A stretch of 64,000 nt of DNA from Flavobacterium sp. MK4S-17 (GTDB lineage Bacteria > Bacteroidota > Bacteroidia > Flavobacteriales > Flavobacteriaceae). The stretch covers positions 62,001 to 126,000 of the forward strand of contig NZ_WWEP01000013.1 in the NCBI RefSeq assembly GCF_009848495.1, written 5' to 3'. The translations under genes and the position numbers were made by a program. Positions 17,602 to 26,525 of this stretch are shown one piece after another. Positions within the stretch are counted from its first letter, which is position 1. Each line of letters begins with the position of its first letter. The notes beneath the pieces were generated by a model, which had not been told where the DNA came from, searched no databases, and was given only the letters and a program-made list of their open reading frames with translations.

Positions 17602-17638
17602 CGGGAAATAGTCAGTTTTCTCAGTATTTTTTGGTTGT

Positions 17639-17675
17639 GCCCTGCCTTTATTATAAAGCGCAGGGCAATTTTATA
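17639..17675 (+). terminator. Terminator after the DUF6252-like gene
   Basis: Stem GCCCTGC / GCAGGGC followed by AATTTTAT. Downstream, a small perfect palindrome ATAGTACATACTAT (17693-17706) and a minus-strand TATCTTTG (17751-17758) lie in the gap; neither has a clear target gene. Confidence 0.7.
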
Positions 17676-17785
17676 TTATTAAAATACTAAACATAGTACA
17701 TACTATACTATTTAAAATAAGGGGTTTACTCAAAAACCAACCTATTATTGCAAAGATAATTTTTAAGAGAACCCCTTGGCAGTTA

Positions 17786-19546
17786 TCATAGTGATTTCTC
17801 TTTTTCAAAAATAAGTTCAAGGCCGCCATCAATTAAATGGGCTATTTTAGGCCTTTTATCTTTCACTTTATCCAGATGCAGCAATACTTTTTGCAGGAAA
17901 TCCTTTTTATTCAGGTTGTTCAGCAGTTCAGCTATTTCAATACTCAGCAGCCAGTCATTAGGATGTTTTTCTTCAAGTACTGAAAATATATCGGCCAGTG
18001 TTTCCGCAGCTTTTTTACCATTCCTTATATCACGCACGCTTTGATATAAATTTTCCAGTTCTTCCCTTTCAGGTGATTTCTTTGCCTTAATGGTTTTGCT
18101 GGAAGGCACATGGCTTATAAGGTTGAAACTGTTTACATCTGCCGGGCCGGAAAATGCTGAAATAATTTTCTTTCCCACTGCCATATCATAAATACCCCAT
18201 TCCGGACGGAACAATTCCTGATTTTTATAAGTTACCGTACAGTCTTTAAAGCTAATAAGTATTATTTTTCCCTGCAGGTTCCTTGTACCCGTTATTATTT
18301 CACCCGATACCTTAACGCCGCCTTCAAATTCAAGTGTTACCCTTTTTCCTTCATAAATATCATAAGCCTTCAGGTCGCGGGGGCTCATATCCTCAATAGC
18401 AAGGTTAATACCTTTTAATTTACCCACAGGGCTTCCAAAACCTTCAGCATGATAAGCTGTCCCGTGGCCCACGAGTTCTTTTTCCCTGTACGCCAAAGCC
18501 GTTTTACCTGTAGCCTGGATATATACAGGCTTACCGTCTTCCTCAATAACATTGGTAAACACACCGGAAATTTGCAACCCCGTGCTTAACTCTATAGTTC
18601 CTAAAGCTTTAGACTCTATAAGCTTCTGAACTCCTGAAAGCCCTCCCGTGCGGAGTGCCATTTTATTGGCAAACTCCTCAAGCACAAGGCTTAAATGTGC
18701 AAAATTTGGTGTTACATATAATTGCGGCTGTGGCTTTGTTATGTCAAAACTCTGGTAGGCCGCATTAATATCATAAGGCAGTTTCTTTACATTATCCGTC
18801 ATGCACCAGGCACTTTCACCAATAGAAGAAAGCAATCCTGCACCATATATTTTAGGGTTTTCAGGCGTGCCTATAAGTCCATATTCCACAGTCCACCAGT
18901 GCAGGTTACGTATAAGTGCCATTTCCGAAGGTTCCACTGCTTCATTCTGCAACTCCTCAACACGTTTTTCTGCGGCATCAATCTCATCCTGTGGTGTCCC
19001 TTCTGCTTCCTTAAGTATGGAAAGCAGCCTAATGGCTTCATATATTTCATAATCCCTTGCAGATGAAATAGCCTTGCAGCCTATTTCGCCAAACCTCCTT
19101 AAATATTCGGCATATTCCGGGTTGGCAATTATGGGGGCATGCCCTGCCCCTTCGTGTATAATATCGGGTGCAGGTGTATATTCTATATGCTCAAGCTGTC
19201 TTATATCTGAAGCTATAACCAGTACATTATACGCCTGGAACTCCATAAAGGCATTTGGCGGAATAAAGCCATCTACAGCTACCGCAGCCCAGCCGATTTC
19301 CTTCAGTATACGGTTCATGCCATACATACTGGGAATGCTGTCAACTTCTATACCTGTTTTCTTAAGCCCTTCGAGGTATGAACTGTGCGCTACCCTGCTA
19401 AGGTAGTCAACATTTTTCCGCATAACATAACGCCATACCGCCTGGTTTATAGGAGTATACTCCTCATAGTCCTGCGGTTTTATAAACTGTTTTAAATGCT
19501 CAGGGAGCCTGTCTATTAACGGGTTGCTTTCAAATGCTGCGTCCAT
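17786..19546 (-). CDS. Aromatic amino acid hydroxylase (phenylalanine 4-monooxygenase type), long form
   Basis: 586 residues, about twice the usual bacterial enzyme of about 260-300. The first 300 residues carry the catalytic domain with the 2-His-1-carboxylate iron site: H131 and H136 in IIHEGAGHAP and E224 in WTVEYGLIG. It should hydroxylate phenylalanine (or a related aromatic acid) with tetrahydropterin and oxygen. The C-terminal half (about 310-586) contains beta-rich segments (GLQISGVFTNVIEEDGKPVYIQ) and a helical end; I do not recognise it as an ACT domain. Monocistronic by spacing; the next gene upstream lies 250 bases away. Confidence 0.9.
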   Translation of the reverse strand: MDAAFESNPLIDRLPEHLKQFIKPQDYEEYTPINQAVWRYVMRKNVDYLSRVAHSSYLEGLKKTGIEVDSIPSMYGMNRILKEIGWAAVAVDGFIPPNAFMEFQAYNVLVIASDIRQLEHIEYTPAPDIIHEGAGHAPIIANPEYAEYLRRFGEIGCKAISSARDYEIYEAIRLLSILKEAEGTPQDEIDAAEKRVEELQNEAVEPSEMALIRNLHWWTVEYGLIGTPENPKIYGAGLLSSIGESAWCMTDNVKKLPYDINAAYQSFDITKPQPQLYVTPNFAHLSLVLEEFANKMALRTGGLSGVQKLIESKALGTIELSTGLQISGVFTNVIEEDGKPVYIQATGKTALAYREKELVGHGTAYHAEGFGSPVGKLKGINLAIEDMSPRDLKAYDIYEGKRVTLEFEGGVKVSGEIITGTRNLQGKIILISFKDCTVTYKNQELFRPEWGIYDMAVGKKIISAFSGPADVNSFNLISHVPSSKTIKAKKSPEREELENLYQSVRDIRNGKKAAETLADIFSVLEEKHPNDWLLSIEIAELLNNLNKKDFLQKVLLHLDKVKDKRPKIAHLIDGGLELIFEKEKSL

Positions 19547-19649
19547 AAATTAAAATATATTACAGAACTGTAAATTTAAGGATTTCTCATAAATTTATTG
19601 TATTAAATAAAAATTATGCCTTATTATTTATCAGGAAAAACTATAATTT

Positions 19650-19677
19650 AAAAAATAGTCAGTAATTGCCGAAACAG
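19650..19677. terminator. Hairpin in the gap between two minus-strand genes
   Basis: GTCAGTAA / TTACTGAC around a twelve-base loop. It may be a transcription stop for the DUF4136 gene or a structural repeat; no strong T-run follows. Confidence 0.35.
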
Positions 19678-19710
19678 TTACTGACTGATAAGGAATAAGA
19701 AAATATATAA

Positions 19711-19783
19711 ATGTTATTCTGAACAAAGGCTAAGAATACTTCGGTTTTAATCCAAGGCTCCCTACTTTATTCCGAATAACATT
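19711..19783. repeat. Degenerate palindromic intergenic repeat (Bacteroidota REP-like)
   Basis: Starts with TGTTATTCTGAACAAAGGC, ends with TCCGAATAACATTCAGG; the outer arms TGTTATTC and GAATAACA are exact complements. The pattern is like the dispersed flavobacterial repeat that begins TGTCATTCTGAGCGAAGTC and ends with GGAATGACA. It fills most of the gap before the hydroxylase gene. Only one copy is in the window. Confidence 0.55.
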
Positions 19784-19797
19784 CAGGCTGAATTATT

Positions 19798-20337
19798 TTA
19801 TTTTTTTTGCGGAGGGAATTGCGCAATTATTTTTTCTACAAATTCATTAATACGCTCTTGCTTTTCTTCACGGTCCATTGTAAGTACGCCCGTACCCACT
19901 CCCTGCCAAACCAGCTCTTTTTTATTGGCATCAACCATATCAATATACAAGGTACCTTCAGGATAGGAATTTACAGAAGTATAGTTACCTCCCCAAAATC
20001 CGGGGCCCCAACCCCAGCCCCAGCCATAACCCCAGCCGTTGTAAAACTGGTTTACATCAACCTGTTTGCTGGTGCGGGTAAAAATATTTATCAGTAAGTC
20101 GGGCTTTTCACTTTTCACAAAGCCCTTTTTCTGCATTTCAGCATCAACAGCCCTTAATATCCTTTTTTTATCAAGGTCAGATATTTCTGCCCTGTCCACC
20201 CCCTCTTTAAAGAAGGCATAAGTTTTATAGCCACTGAAATCAGCGGCATCATCATAGTCAGATGCAACCCTTATGGAGCTGCAAGAGGCTATAACGGATG
20301 TAATAAATAATAACGATAGCAATTTTATTGTTTTCAT
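19798..20337 (-). CDS. DUF4136 family lipoprotein
   Basis: 179 residues from the ATG at 20337; an earlier in-frame ATG at 20418 would overlap the end of hutU and place the signal peptide inside the chain, so it is rejected. The signal sequence ends in the lipobox SVIASC. The mature part starts SSIRVASDYDDAADFSGYKTYAFF, the hallmark of DUF4136, and contains a Gly/Trp-rich insert (YNGWGYGWGWGWGPGFWGG). It ends in FVEKIIAQFPPQKK. It is likely an outer-membrane-associated lipoprotein of unknown function, next to hutU on the same strand. Confidence 0.88.
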   Translation of the reverse strand: MKTIKLLSLLFITSVIASCSSIRVASDYDDAADFSGYKTYAFFKEGVDRAEISDLDKKRILRAVDAEMQKKGFVKSEKPDLLINIFTRTSKQVDVNQFYNGWGYGWGWGWGPGFWGGNYTSVNSYPEGTLYIDMVDANKKELVWQGVGTGVLTMDREEKQERINEFVEKIIAQFPPQKK

Positions 20338-20395
20338 AATCCGAAAGGTTAATAGTTTACAGTAAGATACTGTACTGATAACCTTATGCAGACTA

Positions 20396-22384
20396 TCAAT
20401 CCAGTAATGCGTCGTCAACCATATTAGGAAGGGTAACTTTCAGTAACGGCTGGCTTTCCATAGCACGCTTAATGGCAAAAACAGCTTCATTGTTCCTTGC
20501 CCAGCTCCTTCTGGCAATACCATTATTTACATCCCAGAAAAGCATTGATTGTAAGCGCCTTGACGCATCTTCTGAACCATCAAGAACCATACCAAATCCG
20601 CCATTGATTACCTCTCCCCAGCCCACGCCGCCGCCGTTATGTATGCTAACCCATGTAGCACCCCTAAAGCTGTCGCCTATAACATTATGTATAGCCATAT
20701 CGGCTGTAAAACGGGAACCGTCATATATATTTGATGTTTCCCTGTAAGGCGAATCAGTACCAGAAACATCGTGGTGGTCACGCCCTAAAATTACCGGGCC
20801 AATTTCTCCTTTGGCAATAGCATTGTTAAACGCCTGTGCTATGGCAATCCTGCCCTCGGCATCCGCATATAATATGCGTGCTTGCGAGCCTACAACCAGT
20901 TTATTTTCCTGCGCGCCTTTTATCCACTTTATATTATCCTCCATCTGCTGCTTAATTTCAGCAGGGGCACTTTTAGCCATATCCTCTAAAACGCCAGATG
21001 CAATCGCGTCTGTTTTTTCAAGGTCTTCAGGACTGCCCGAAGCACAAACCCAACGAAAAGGGCCAAAGCCATAATCAAAGCACATAGGGCCCATTATGTC
21101 CTGCACATAACTGGGATACCTGAAGTTAATACCGTCCGCTGCCATTATATCTGCCCCGGCCCTTGAAGCCTCCAGCAGGAACGCGTTGCCATAATCAAAA
21201 AAATAAGTCCCTTTTGCTGTATGGCTGTTTATAGCATCGGCCTGCCTGCGCAGTGATTCCTGCACTTTCTCCTTAAATCCTTCAGGGTTAGCAGCCATCA
21301 TTTTGTTGGCTTCCTCAAAAGAAAGCCCTACAGGATAGTATCCTCCAGCCCAGGGGTTGTGCAGGGATGTCTGGTCGCTGCCCAAATCAACATAAATATC
21401 CTCGGTATTAAATTTTTCCCACACATCCACCACGTTACCCTGATAGGCAATGCTTACCACTTCTTTATTTTGCTTTGCCCTTTTAACACGCTGCACCAAC
21501 TCATCAAGACTGGTAATAACTTCATCTACCCAGCCCTGCGAATGGCGTGTATTTACTGCTTTAGGGTTAACCTCTGCACATACCGTAATACAGCCTGCAA
21601 TATTTCCTGCCTTGGGCTGAGCGCCGCTCATACCACCAAGCCCGGAGGTAACAAATAATTTTCCTTCAAGCCTTTCCCCATTTTTGGAAATTTTCCTGCC
21701 GCCGTTAAGCACAGTAATTGTTGTGCCATGCACTATGCCCTGAGGGCCTATATACATATAGCTTCCTGCCGTCATTTGCCCGTATTGTGTAACACCCAGG
21801 GCGTTAAATTTTTCCCAGTCATCAGGCTTTGAATAGTTAGGTATCATCATGCCGTTGGTTACCACTACCCTTGGCGCATCCTTATGCGAAGGGAACAGCC
21901 CCATAGGATGGCCGCTGTACATTACAAGCGTCTGCTCATCCGTCATTTCACTCAGGTATTTCATGGTAAGGCGGTATTGTGCCCAGTTTTGAAATACCGC
22001 GCCATTGCCGCCATAGGTTATCAATTCGTGCGGGTGCTGTGCCACAGCATAATCAAGGTTATTCTGTATCATGAGCATTATAGCCTTAGACTGCTCTGAC
22101 TTTCCGGGATATTCTGATACCGGCCTGGCATACATTTTATAATCCGGTCTTAGCCTGTACATATAAATACGCCCATAGGTTTCCAGTTCGTGCTTAAACT
22201 CCTCAATAAGTTCTTTGTGGTGCTTTGGCTCAAAATAGCGCAAAGCATTACGAAGGGCTAACTTTTTTTCCTCGTCCGTTAATATTTCCTTTCGCTTTGG
22301 TGCGTGGTTTATCTCCGGTTCAAAGGGTTTTGGCTGTGGCAGAATTGCCGGTATCCCTTCCTGTATCTGCTCTTTAAATGTCAT
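20396..22384 (-). CDS. hutU: Urocanate hydratase
   Basis: 662 residues; the Bacteroidota form is longer than the about 555-residue proteobacterial enzyme. It converts urocanate to imidazolonepropionate, the second step of histidine breakdown, using tightly bound NAD+. Visible blocks are ELITYGGNGAVFQNWAQYRL, MYSGHPMGLFPSHKDAPRVVVTNG, the Gly-rich TSGLGGMSGAQPKA and the C-terminal VSIHNGGGVGWGEVINGGFGMVLDGS. No other hut gene is adjacent. The arginase-like protein at 34.8-35.9 kb might be named a formimidoylglutamase by homology, but its active site is degenerate, so it should not be counted as a hut enzyme. Confidence 0.95.
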   Translation of the reverse strand: MTFKEQIQEGIPAILPQPKPFEPEINHAPKRKEILTDEEKKLALRNALRYFEPKHHKELIEEFKHELETYGRIYMYRLRPDYKMYARPVSEYPGKSEQSKAIMLMIQNNLDYAVAQHPHELITYGGNGAVFQNWAQYRLTMKYLSEMTDEQTLVMYSGHPMGLFPSHKDAPRVVVTNGMMIPNYSKPDDWEKFNALGVTQYGQMTAGSYMYIGPQGIVHGTTITVLNGGRKISKNGERLEGKLFVTSGLGGMSGAQPKAGNIAGCITVCAEVNPKAVNTRHSQGWVDEVITSLDELVQRVKRAKQNKEVVSIAYQGNVVDVWEKFNTEDIYVDLGSDQTSLHNPWAGGYYPVGLSFEEANKMMAANPEGFKEKVQESLRRQADAINSHTAKGTYFFDYGNAFLLEASRAGADIMAADGINFRYPSYVQDIMGPMCFDYGFGPFRWVCASGSPEDLEKTDAIASGVLEDMAKSAPAEIKQQMEDNIKWIKGAQENKLVVGSQARILYADAEGRIAIAQAFNNAIAKGEIGPVILGRDHHDVSGTDSPYRETSNIYDGSRFTADMAIHNVIGDSFRGATWVSIHNGGGVGWGEVINGGFGMVLDGSEDASRRLQSMLFWDVNNGIARRSWARNNEAVFAIKRAMESQPLLKVTLPNMVDDALLD

Positions 22385-22447
22385 AGTTTAAATTGGTTTT
22401 AAGCCTACGCTGATAAACTTGTAAAGCAGCTTATCCATACGATGCTT

Positions 22448-22621
22448 CTATTTCTTAAATTCGCCTGTTTTTTTATCATAGCCATAAGGGCAGTGACGGC
22501 AGCCGCTCTTGCAGCAGTAACCGCGCTTTAAATGGTATTTTTCTGTAAACACCTTGTACCCTTCCGGCGAAAGGTAATAATCTTCGCCTTCGGTTAATTT
22601 ATCAGGTTTTTGGCCATACAT
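22448..22621 (-). CDS. Small Cys-rich DUF5522 protein
   Basis: 57 residues, encoded by ATG at 22621 to TAG at 22448. The sequence runs MYGQKPDKLTEGEDYYLSPE, then a basic stretch and the motif CCKSGCRHCPYGYDKK, with Cys spacing C-C-x3-C-x2-C. This is the DUF5522 family, a tiny protein common in Bacteroidota that probably binds zinc or an iron-sulfur cluster through the CxxxCxxC set. It lies upstream of hutU on the same strand with a 63-base gap and is divergent from the gene at 22650. Function unknown. Confidence 0.85.
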   Translation of the reverse strand: MYGQKPDKLTEGEDYYLSPEGYKVFTEKYHLKRGYCCKSGCRHCPYGYDKKTGEFKK

Positions 22622-22649
22622 GCCAACAAATTTATGAACTTTACATTTA

Positions 22650-22976
22650 ATGATAATAATTGCAAATAAATATTTAATCCCGAGAGGTTATACTGCCATT
22701 GCTATTTATCCTTTTATCATTTTACGTAAAAAGGAATATTTAGGTAATACGGTTCTTATTAACCATGAAAAAATACACCTGCACCAGCAGGCAGAGCTAC
22801 TATGGCTTTTTTTCTTTATATGGTATGTACTGGAATTCCTTATACGCTTTATTGCCCTTTGCAACCGAAAGACTGCCTATAAAAATATTTGCTTTGAAAA
22901 AGAAGCTTATGCAATGGAGCAAAACTTAGAATATTTAAAAGCCAGAAAGATGTTCAGTTTTTTAAAATTTTTATAA
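22650..22976 (+). CDS. Small membrane protein with HExxH motif
   Basis: 108 residues. A short N-terminus with PRGYTAIAIYPFIILR, the motif NHEKIHLHQQAE (HExxH at about 39-43), then a membrane helix (LLWLFFFIWYVLEFLIRFI) and a C-terminal charged part with CFEKEAYAMEQN, where Glu could be a third zinc ligand. The layout is that of a minimal M48/M56-like metallopeptidase and is frequent in Flavobacteria as an unnamed protein. Catalytic activity is an inference from the motif. Transcribed away from the DUF5522 gene. Confidence 0.72.
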   Translation: MIIIANKYLIPRGYTAIAIYPFIILRKKEYLGNTVLINHEKIHLHQQAELLWLFFFIWYVLEFLIRFIALCNRKTAYKNICFEKEAYAMEQNLEYLKARKMFSFLKFL

Positions 22977-23044
22977 GCTGCATGCAAGGCAAATCCTGTT
23001 TTAGTAAAGCCTGTTTCTGCATTAAATAATTTATTAATTTTACA

Positions 23045-24211
23045 ATGTTTGCCCTTCACCATCCCGCTTTGAGTACAATTTACAATTACAAAATTTATAC
23101 TTCCGCTTCACACTTACCTTTAGAGTGGGATATACTGGCAGAAAATAATATTTTCCTTTCAAAAAGTTACCTGGCAGTGCTGGAAGAGGCACCACCGGAA
23201 AACATGCAATGCCATTTTATCGGCCTGTACTGCAACGGCAAACTATGTGGTATTGCAGTTTCACAATATATCGACCTTAGCAGTATAGCAACTTTTAAAG
23301 ACCGTAAAAAAAGGTTTTGCATTAAAGATTACTTTTTCAAAAAATTTTCTTCCCACACGCTTATTATTGGCAATAATACCCTTACGGGGCAAAACGCCTA
23401 TTTATTTGGTGAAAATTTACCGGAAAGGCAAGGGCTTGCACTGCTGCTCAAAGCCATTCACAAATTAAAAGAGCAATATAAAGATAAAGGCATTGCCATT
23501 AACCTGCTGGCAATAAAAGATTTTAATGACAGTGAATGGCCCTGCTTTGAAAAAGCAGGATATAAAAGGTATTATAAATTCAGCACCCAGCCTAATATGA
23601 TTTTCAACATCAGGAAGCATTGGAGCAGCCTGGAGGATTATATTACAGACCTGAATACCAAATACCGCACCCAATATAACCGGGCACGTAAAAAAGCAGC
23701 AGGTATAACAAAACGCAAGTTTACGGAAAATGATATTAATGAAAATGCACAACGCATTTCCGAACTTTATACTACAGTGGCAAACCGCGCTTCCTTTAAT
23801 ACCTTTTTCCTGCCGGCAAACCATTTTTATACCTTAAAGCAAAAGCTGGGAGATAATTTCAGGTTTTATGGTTATTTTTTGGATGACAGGCTGGTAGGCT
23901 TCAGCACACTTATAAAAAACGGTCACAATATGGACACCTATTTTTTAGGCTATGATGAAAAAATACAAAAGGAAAACCTGTTATACCTTAATATGCTTTA
24001 TGATATGGCAGCCTATGCCATAAAAAAAGATTACAGGCACATAATATTTGCCCGCTCTGCAATGGAAATAAAAAGCTCTGTTGGTGCTGAGGCCGAAAAA
24101 GTTTATGGGCTGATAAAGCATACCAACCCTCTGATAAATTTATTTATTGGTAAACTTTTCAGGTATTTTGACCCTGAAATACAGTGGAAGCCACGCAGCC
24201 CTTTTAAATAG
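23045..24211 (+). CDS. GNAT-fold acyltransferase-like protein (FemAB/peptidoglycan-type)
   Basis: 388 residues. The C-terminal half looks like a GNAT or FemAB-like acyltransferase (LYTTVANRASFNTFFLP... FRFYGYFLDDRLVGFSTLIKNGHNMDTYFLGYDEK). The N-terminal half (about 1-190) is a related second lobe, as in the PF04339-type proteins sometimes linked to peptidoglycan or lipid modification. No membrane helix. It converges tail to tail, with no gap, on the lipid kinase gene. Substrate unknown. Confidence 0.72.
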   Translation: MFALHHPALSTIYNYKIYTSASHLPLEWDILAENNIFLSKSYLAVLEEAPPENMQCHFIGLYCNGKLCGIAVSQYIDLSSIATFKDRKKRFCIKDYFFKKFSSHTLIIGNNTLTGQNAYLFGENLPERQGLALLLKAIHKLKEQYKDKGIAINLLAIKDFNDSEWPCFEKAGYKRYYKFSTQPNMIFNIRKHWSSLEDYITDLNTKYRTQYNRARKKAAGITKRKFTENDINENAQRISELYTTVANRASFNTFFLPANHFYTLKQKLGDNFRFYGYFLDDRLVGFSTLIKNGHNMDTYFLGYDEKIQKENLLYLNMLYDMAAYAIKKDYRHIIFARSAMEIKSSVGAEAEKVYGLIKHTNPLINLFIGKLFRYFDPEIQWKPRSPFK

Positions 24212-25090
24212 TTACGGTACTGCCACCTTCATCTGCCTGTGCAGTATTTTAATATCAAGCCTGCTTTCTTCCCCGCAAAATTCTCCATCTACCTGAAAAC
24301 TTACGGGTACATTGGTGGTAATAACAGCCTCTTTAGCCGATATTATCTCTACATCGTCATTTTTATCTACCGGTATATTGCCTGAAAGTATTTTACCCAA
24401 TATTATAATATCAAGATTTTTAAGTATCACTATTTCAAACTTGCCATCATCCATTTTACCTATAGGGTTTATGGTTACACCGGTGCCATATTTATTAGTA
24501 TTGGCAATAACCACCATCCTGGCCTTACATTCTGATACAATATCACCTGCATCTACTTTAACCTGAAAAGGCTCATCAAGGTCGGTCAGGGTATTGATTA
24601 TCTGTAGGGCATAGCCCAGTTTACCGCGCACGCTGCCACTTTCATAATTCCTTATCAGTTCTGCATTAAGGCCAATATCACTAAGGTGCAGGCTACGTTT
24701 GCCGTTTATGCTTATCATGTCCATTTCCATGGCTTTGCCGTGAAAAGCTATAGCAATGTTTTCCTCAAGGCTTTTAGGCAGATTAAGGTCAACCGAAAGC
24801 CCGTTTGCAGAGCCGGCAGGGAGTACACCTATTATTACATCATGGTCTTCTACCGCTTCTGCAACCATTTTAATAGTACCGTCGCCACCTGCCACCAGTA
24901 TGCGTGATGGTTTATGTTCTTTATATGCCGATTTTATTTTTTCCTGGTCATCTTTTCCTGTAGTTTCATATTCCACGAGCTCCACCCCGGCTTCAGTGGC
25001 AAAATCCTTTACTTCACCCACCATATCCGATTTATCATTACCCCCTGAAATTGGGTTTATTACAAGCAGGAATTTTTCCTTTACATCCAT
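24212..25090 (-). CDS. Diacylglycerol/lipid kinase family protein (YegS/BmrU type)
   Basis: 292 residues. The N-terminal catalytic domain begins LLVINPISGGNDKSD and has the nucleotide-binding motif GGDGTIKMVAEAV (about 84-96) followed by GVLPAGSANGLSVDL. The C-terminal beta domain includes the conserved GTGVTINPIGKMDDGKFEI. Family members phosphorylate diacylglycerol or other lipids at the membrane. The neighbouring divergent gene encodes an App1-type phosphatidate phosphatase-like protein, so a role in phospholipid turnover is a reasonable guess. Confidence 0.9.
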   Translation of the reverse strand: MDVKEKFLLVINPISGGNDKSDMVGEVKDFATEAGVELVEYETTGKDDQEKIKSAYKEHKPSRILVAGGDGTIKMVAEAVEDHDVIIGVLPAGSANGLSVDLNLPKSLEENIAIAFHGKAMEMDMISINGKRSLHLSDIGLNAELIRNYESGSVRGKLGYALQIINTLTDLDEPFQVKVDAGDIVSECKARMVVIANTNKYGTGVTINPIGKMDDGKFEIVILKNLDIIILGKILSGNIPVDKNDDVEIISAKEAVITTNVPVSFQVDGEFCGEESRLDIKILHRQMKVAVP

Positions 25091-25154
25091 ATTTAATTTT
25101 TTGATTAAAAATAATTAAATTGTAGTGATAAACTTTACGGCAAAAACAAAATTA

Positions 25155-26123
25155 ATGAAGCCAATATTAAAATTATACCGCGGTTATGCAAACGAACAGG
25201 AATTAATAGTTTTTGGACACGTTTTCCGCCCCAATACTGCCAACAGTTATGAGTTTGAAAAGAAGCGGTTTAAAAATGCCCGTTCGATTATAAAAATGTT
25301 CCGGGTAAAAACAATTGCCAATGCAGATGTTTACCTTGAACATAACGGAAAGAAAATACATACCAAAGCCCTTAATGACGGTTATTTTAAATTTTGCATA
25401 CCGTTAAAGGAAGAATTAGGCTATGGCTGGACAGATTATTATGTAAGCACTTATTACCAGGGAGAGGAAATAAGGGAGAAAGGCACATATATAAAACCCT
25501 ATGAGGGAAACCTGGGCTTTATATCGGATATTGACGACACATTCCTTATATCGCACACCCGAAATGCTTTTAAAAAGCTTTACATTCTTTTATGGAAAAA
25601 TATAAACGACCGCAAAATATTTGAAGGTGTTGTGCCGCATTATCAGGCACTAAGCACGGCAGGGCGGAACAATAAAGATGAAAAGAATGCTTTTTTTTAT
25701 GTTTCCAGCAGTGAATGGAACCTGTACAGTTTTATTGTAAAGTTCACCAAAATACATGAGCTGCCGCGTGCAGTAATGCTGTTAAAGGACATAAAAACAA
25801 GCCTCATGGATTTTTTTGTAACCGGCAGGGGCAACCATAACCATAAGTTTGATAAAATAAAACACATACTGGAGTTTTACCCACATTTAAAATATACGCT
25901 TTTGGGGGATGACTCCCAGCACGACCCCTTTTTATACGAAAGTGTGTGCAAAATATTTCCACTAACGGTTAAGGCTGTGTATATAAGGCAAACAGGAAGC
26001 AGTAAAAAACCTAAAGCGGCTGCGGTACTAAAAAATATTGAAAGTATGGGAGTAGCAGTATGCTACTTTAAAGACAGTAATGAAGCTATTGAGCACTCCA
26101 AAAAAATAGGGCTTATTTCTTAA
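25155..26123 (+). CDS. App1-family (DUF2183) phosphatase-like protein
   Basis: 322 residues from the ATG at 25155; a GTG at 25125 in frame would add ten residues with no support. The HAD-like motif DIDDT is at 125-129 (FISDIDDTFLIS), and later blocks YVSSSEWNLYSF and LLGDDSQHDPFLY fit HAD motifs II and IV. App1 in yeast is a phosphatidate phosphatase. The N-terminal about 110 residues are a beta domain typical of the family. Divergent from the lipid kinase gene across 64 bases, which suggests joint lipid metabolism. Confidence 0.87.
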   Translation: MKPILKLYRGYANEQELIVFGHVFRPNTANSYEFEKKRFKNARSIIKMFRVKTIANADVYLEHNGKKIHTKALNDGYFKFCIPLKEELGYGWTDYYVSTYYQGEEIREKGTYIKPYEGNLGFISDIDDTFLISHTRNAFKKLYILLWKNINDRKIFEGVVPHYQALSTAGRNNKDEKNAFFYVSSSEWNLYSFIVKFTKIHELPRAVMLLKDIKTSLMDFFVTGRGNHNHKFDKIKHILEFYPHLKYTLLGDDSQHDPFLYESVCKIFPLTVKAVYIRQTGSSKKPKAAAVLKNIESMGVAVCYFKDSNEAIEHSKKIGLIS

Positions 26124-26195
26124 AGTTTAGTTATTTATGTAAGAGTTTGCTGTTTAAATAATTAATTTTAAGATAACAACCTAAAACACAGAAAT

Positions 26196-26495
26196 ATGAA
26201 AAAGATTGTAATGATGGCGTGCGTGGCAGCTTTAGCCTGCTTTGCATCGTGCAGGGATAAACAGGAACCGGTTCCACCAACGCCGCCACCGGCTGAAAAT
26301 CCGTCAGCTGACCCGGCCCCGGCACCTAAAGTTAAAACAACCACTACCACAACTACTGTTGAAGAAGAAAAGGATGGCACATCAATAAGCATAGGCAATG
26401 ACGGTGTTGATGTAAATAGTAAAAATGGGGATGATGAGAAAAAGTTCAGGATTTCCAAAAAGAAATCAGAAGTTGAGATAAAGACTACTGAATAA
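26196..26495 (+). CDS. Small predicted lipoprotein
   Basis: 99 residues. Signal sequence MKKIVMMACVAALACFAS and lipobox Cys at 19, then a Pro-rich spacer (EPVPPTPPPAENPSADPAPAP) split by a Thr run and a short Asp/Gly-rich end (GNDGVDVNSKNGDDEKKF). It has no visible enzymatic motif. Followed by a bidirectional terminator shared with the ABC-F gene. Confidence 0.75.
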   Translation: MKKIVMMACVAALACFASCRDKQEPVPPTPPPAENPSADPAPAPKVKTTTTTTTVEEEKDGTSISIGNDGVDVNSKNGDDEKKFRISKKKSEVEIKTTE

Positions 26496-26525
26496 AAAAA
26501 TACCGCAGAAGCGGTATTTTTTTAT
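26495..26525. terminator. Bidirectional terminator
   Basis: AAAAAAATACCGC / GCGGTATTTTTTT around a short loop, just after the stop codon of the small lipoprotein gene and just before the stop codon of the convergent ABC-F gene. Confidence 0.9.

Noticed and set aside
17751..17758. Minus-strand TATCTTTG in the gap before the hydroxylase gene end
   Set aside because: It points into the end of a convergent gene and has no upstream TTG at the right distance; likely chance in AT-rich DNA.
20338..20418. Longer N-terminus of the DUF4136 lipoprotein
   Set aside because: It would overlap the end of hutU and bury the lipoprotein signal; the ATG at 20337 puts the signal at the start.
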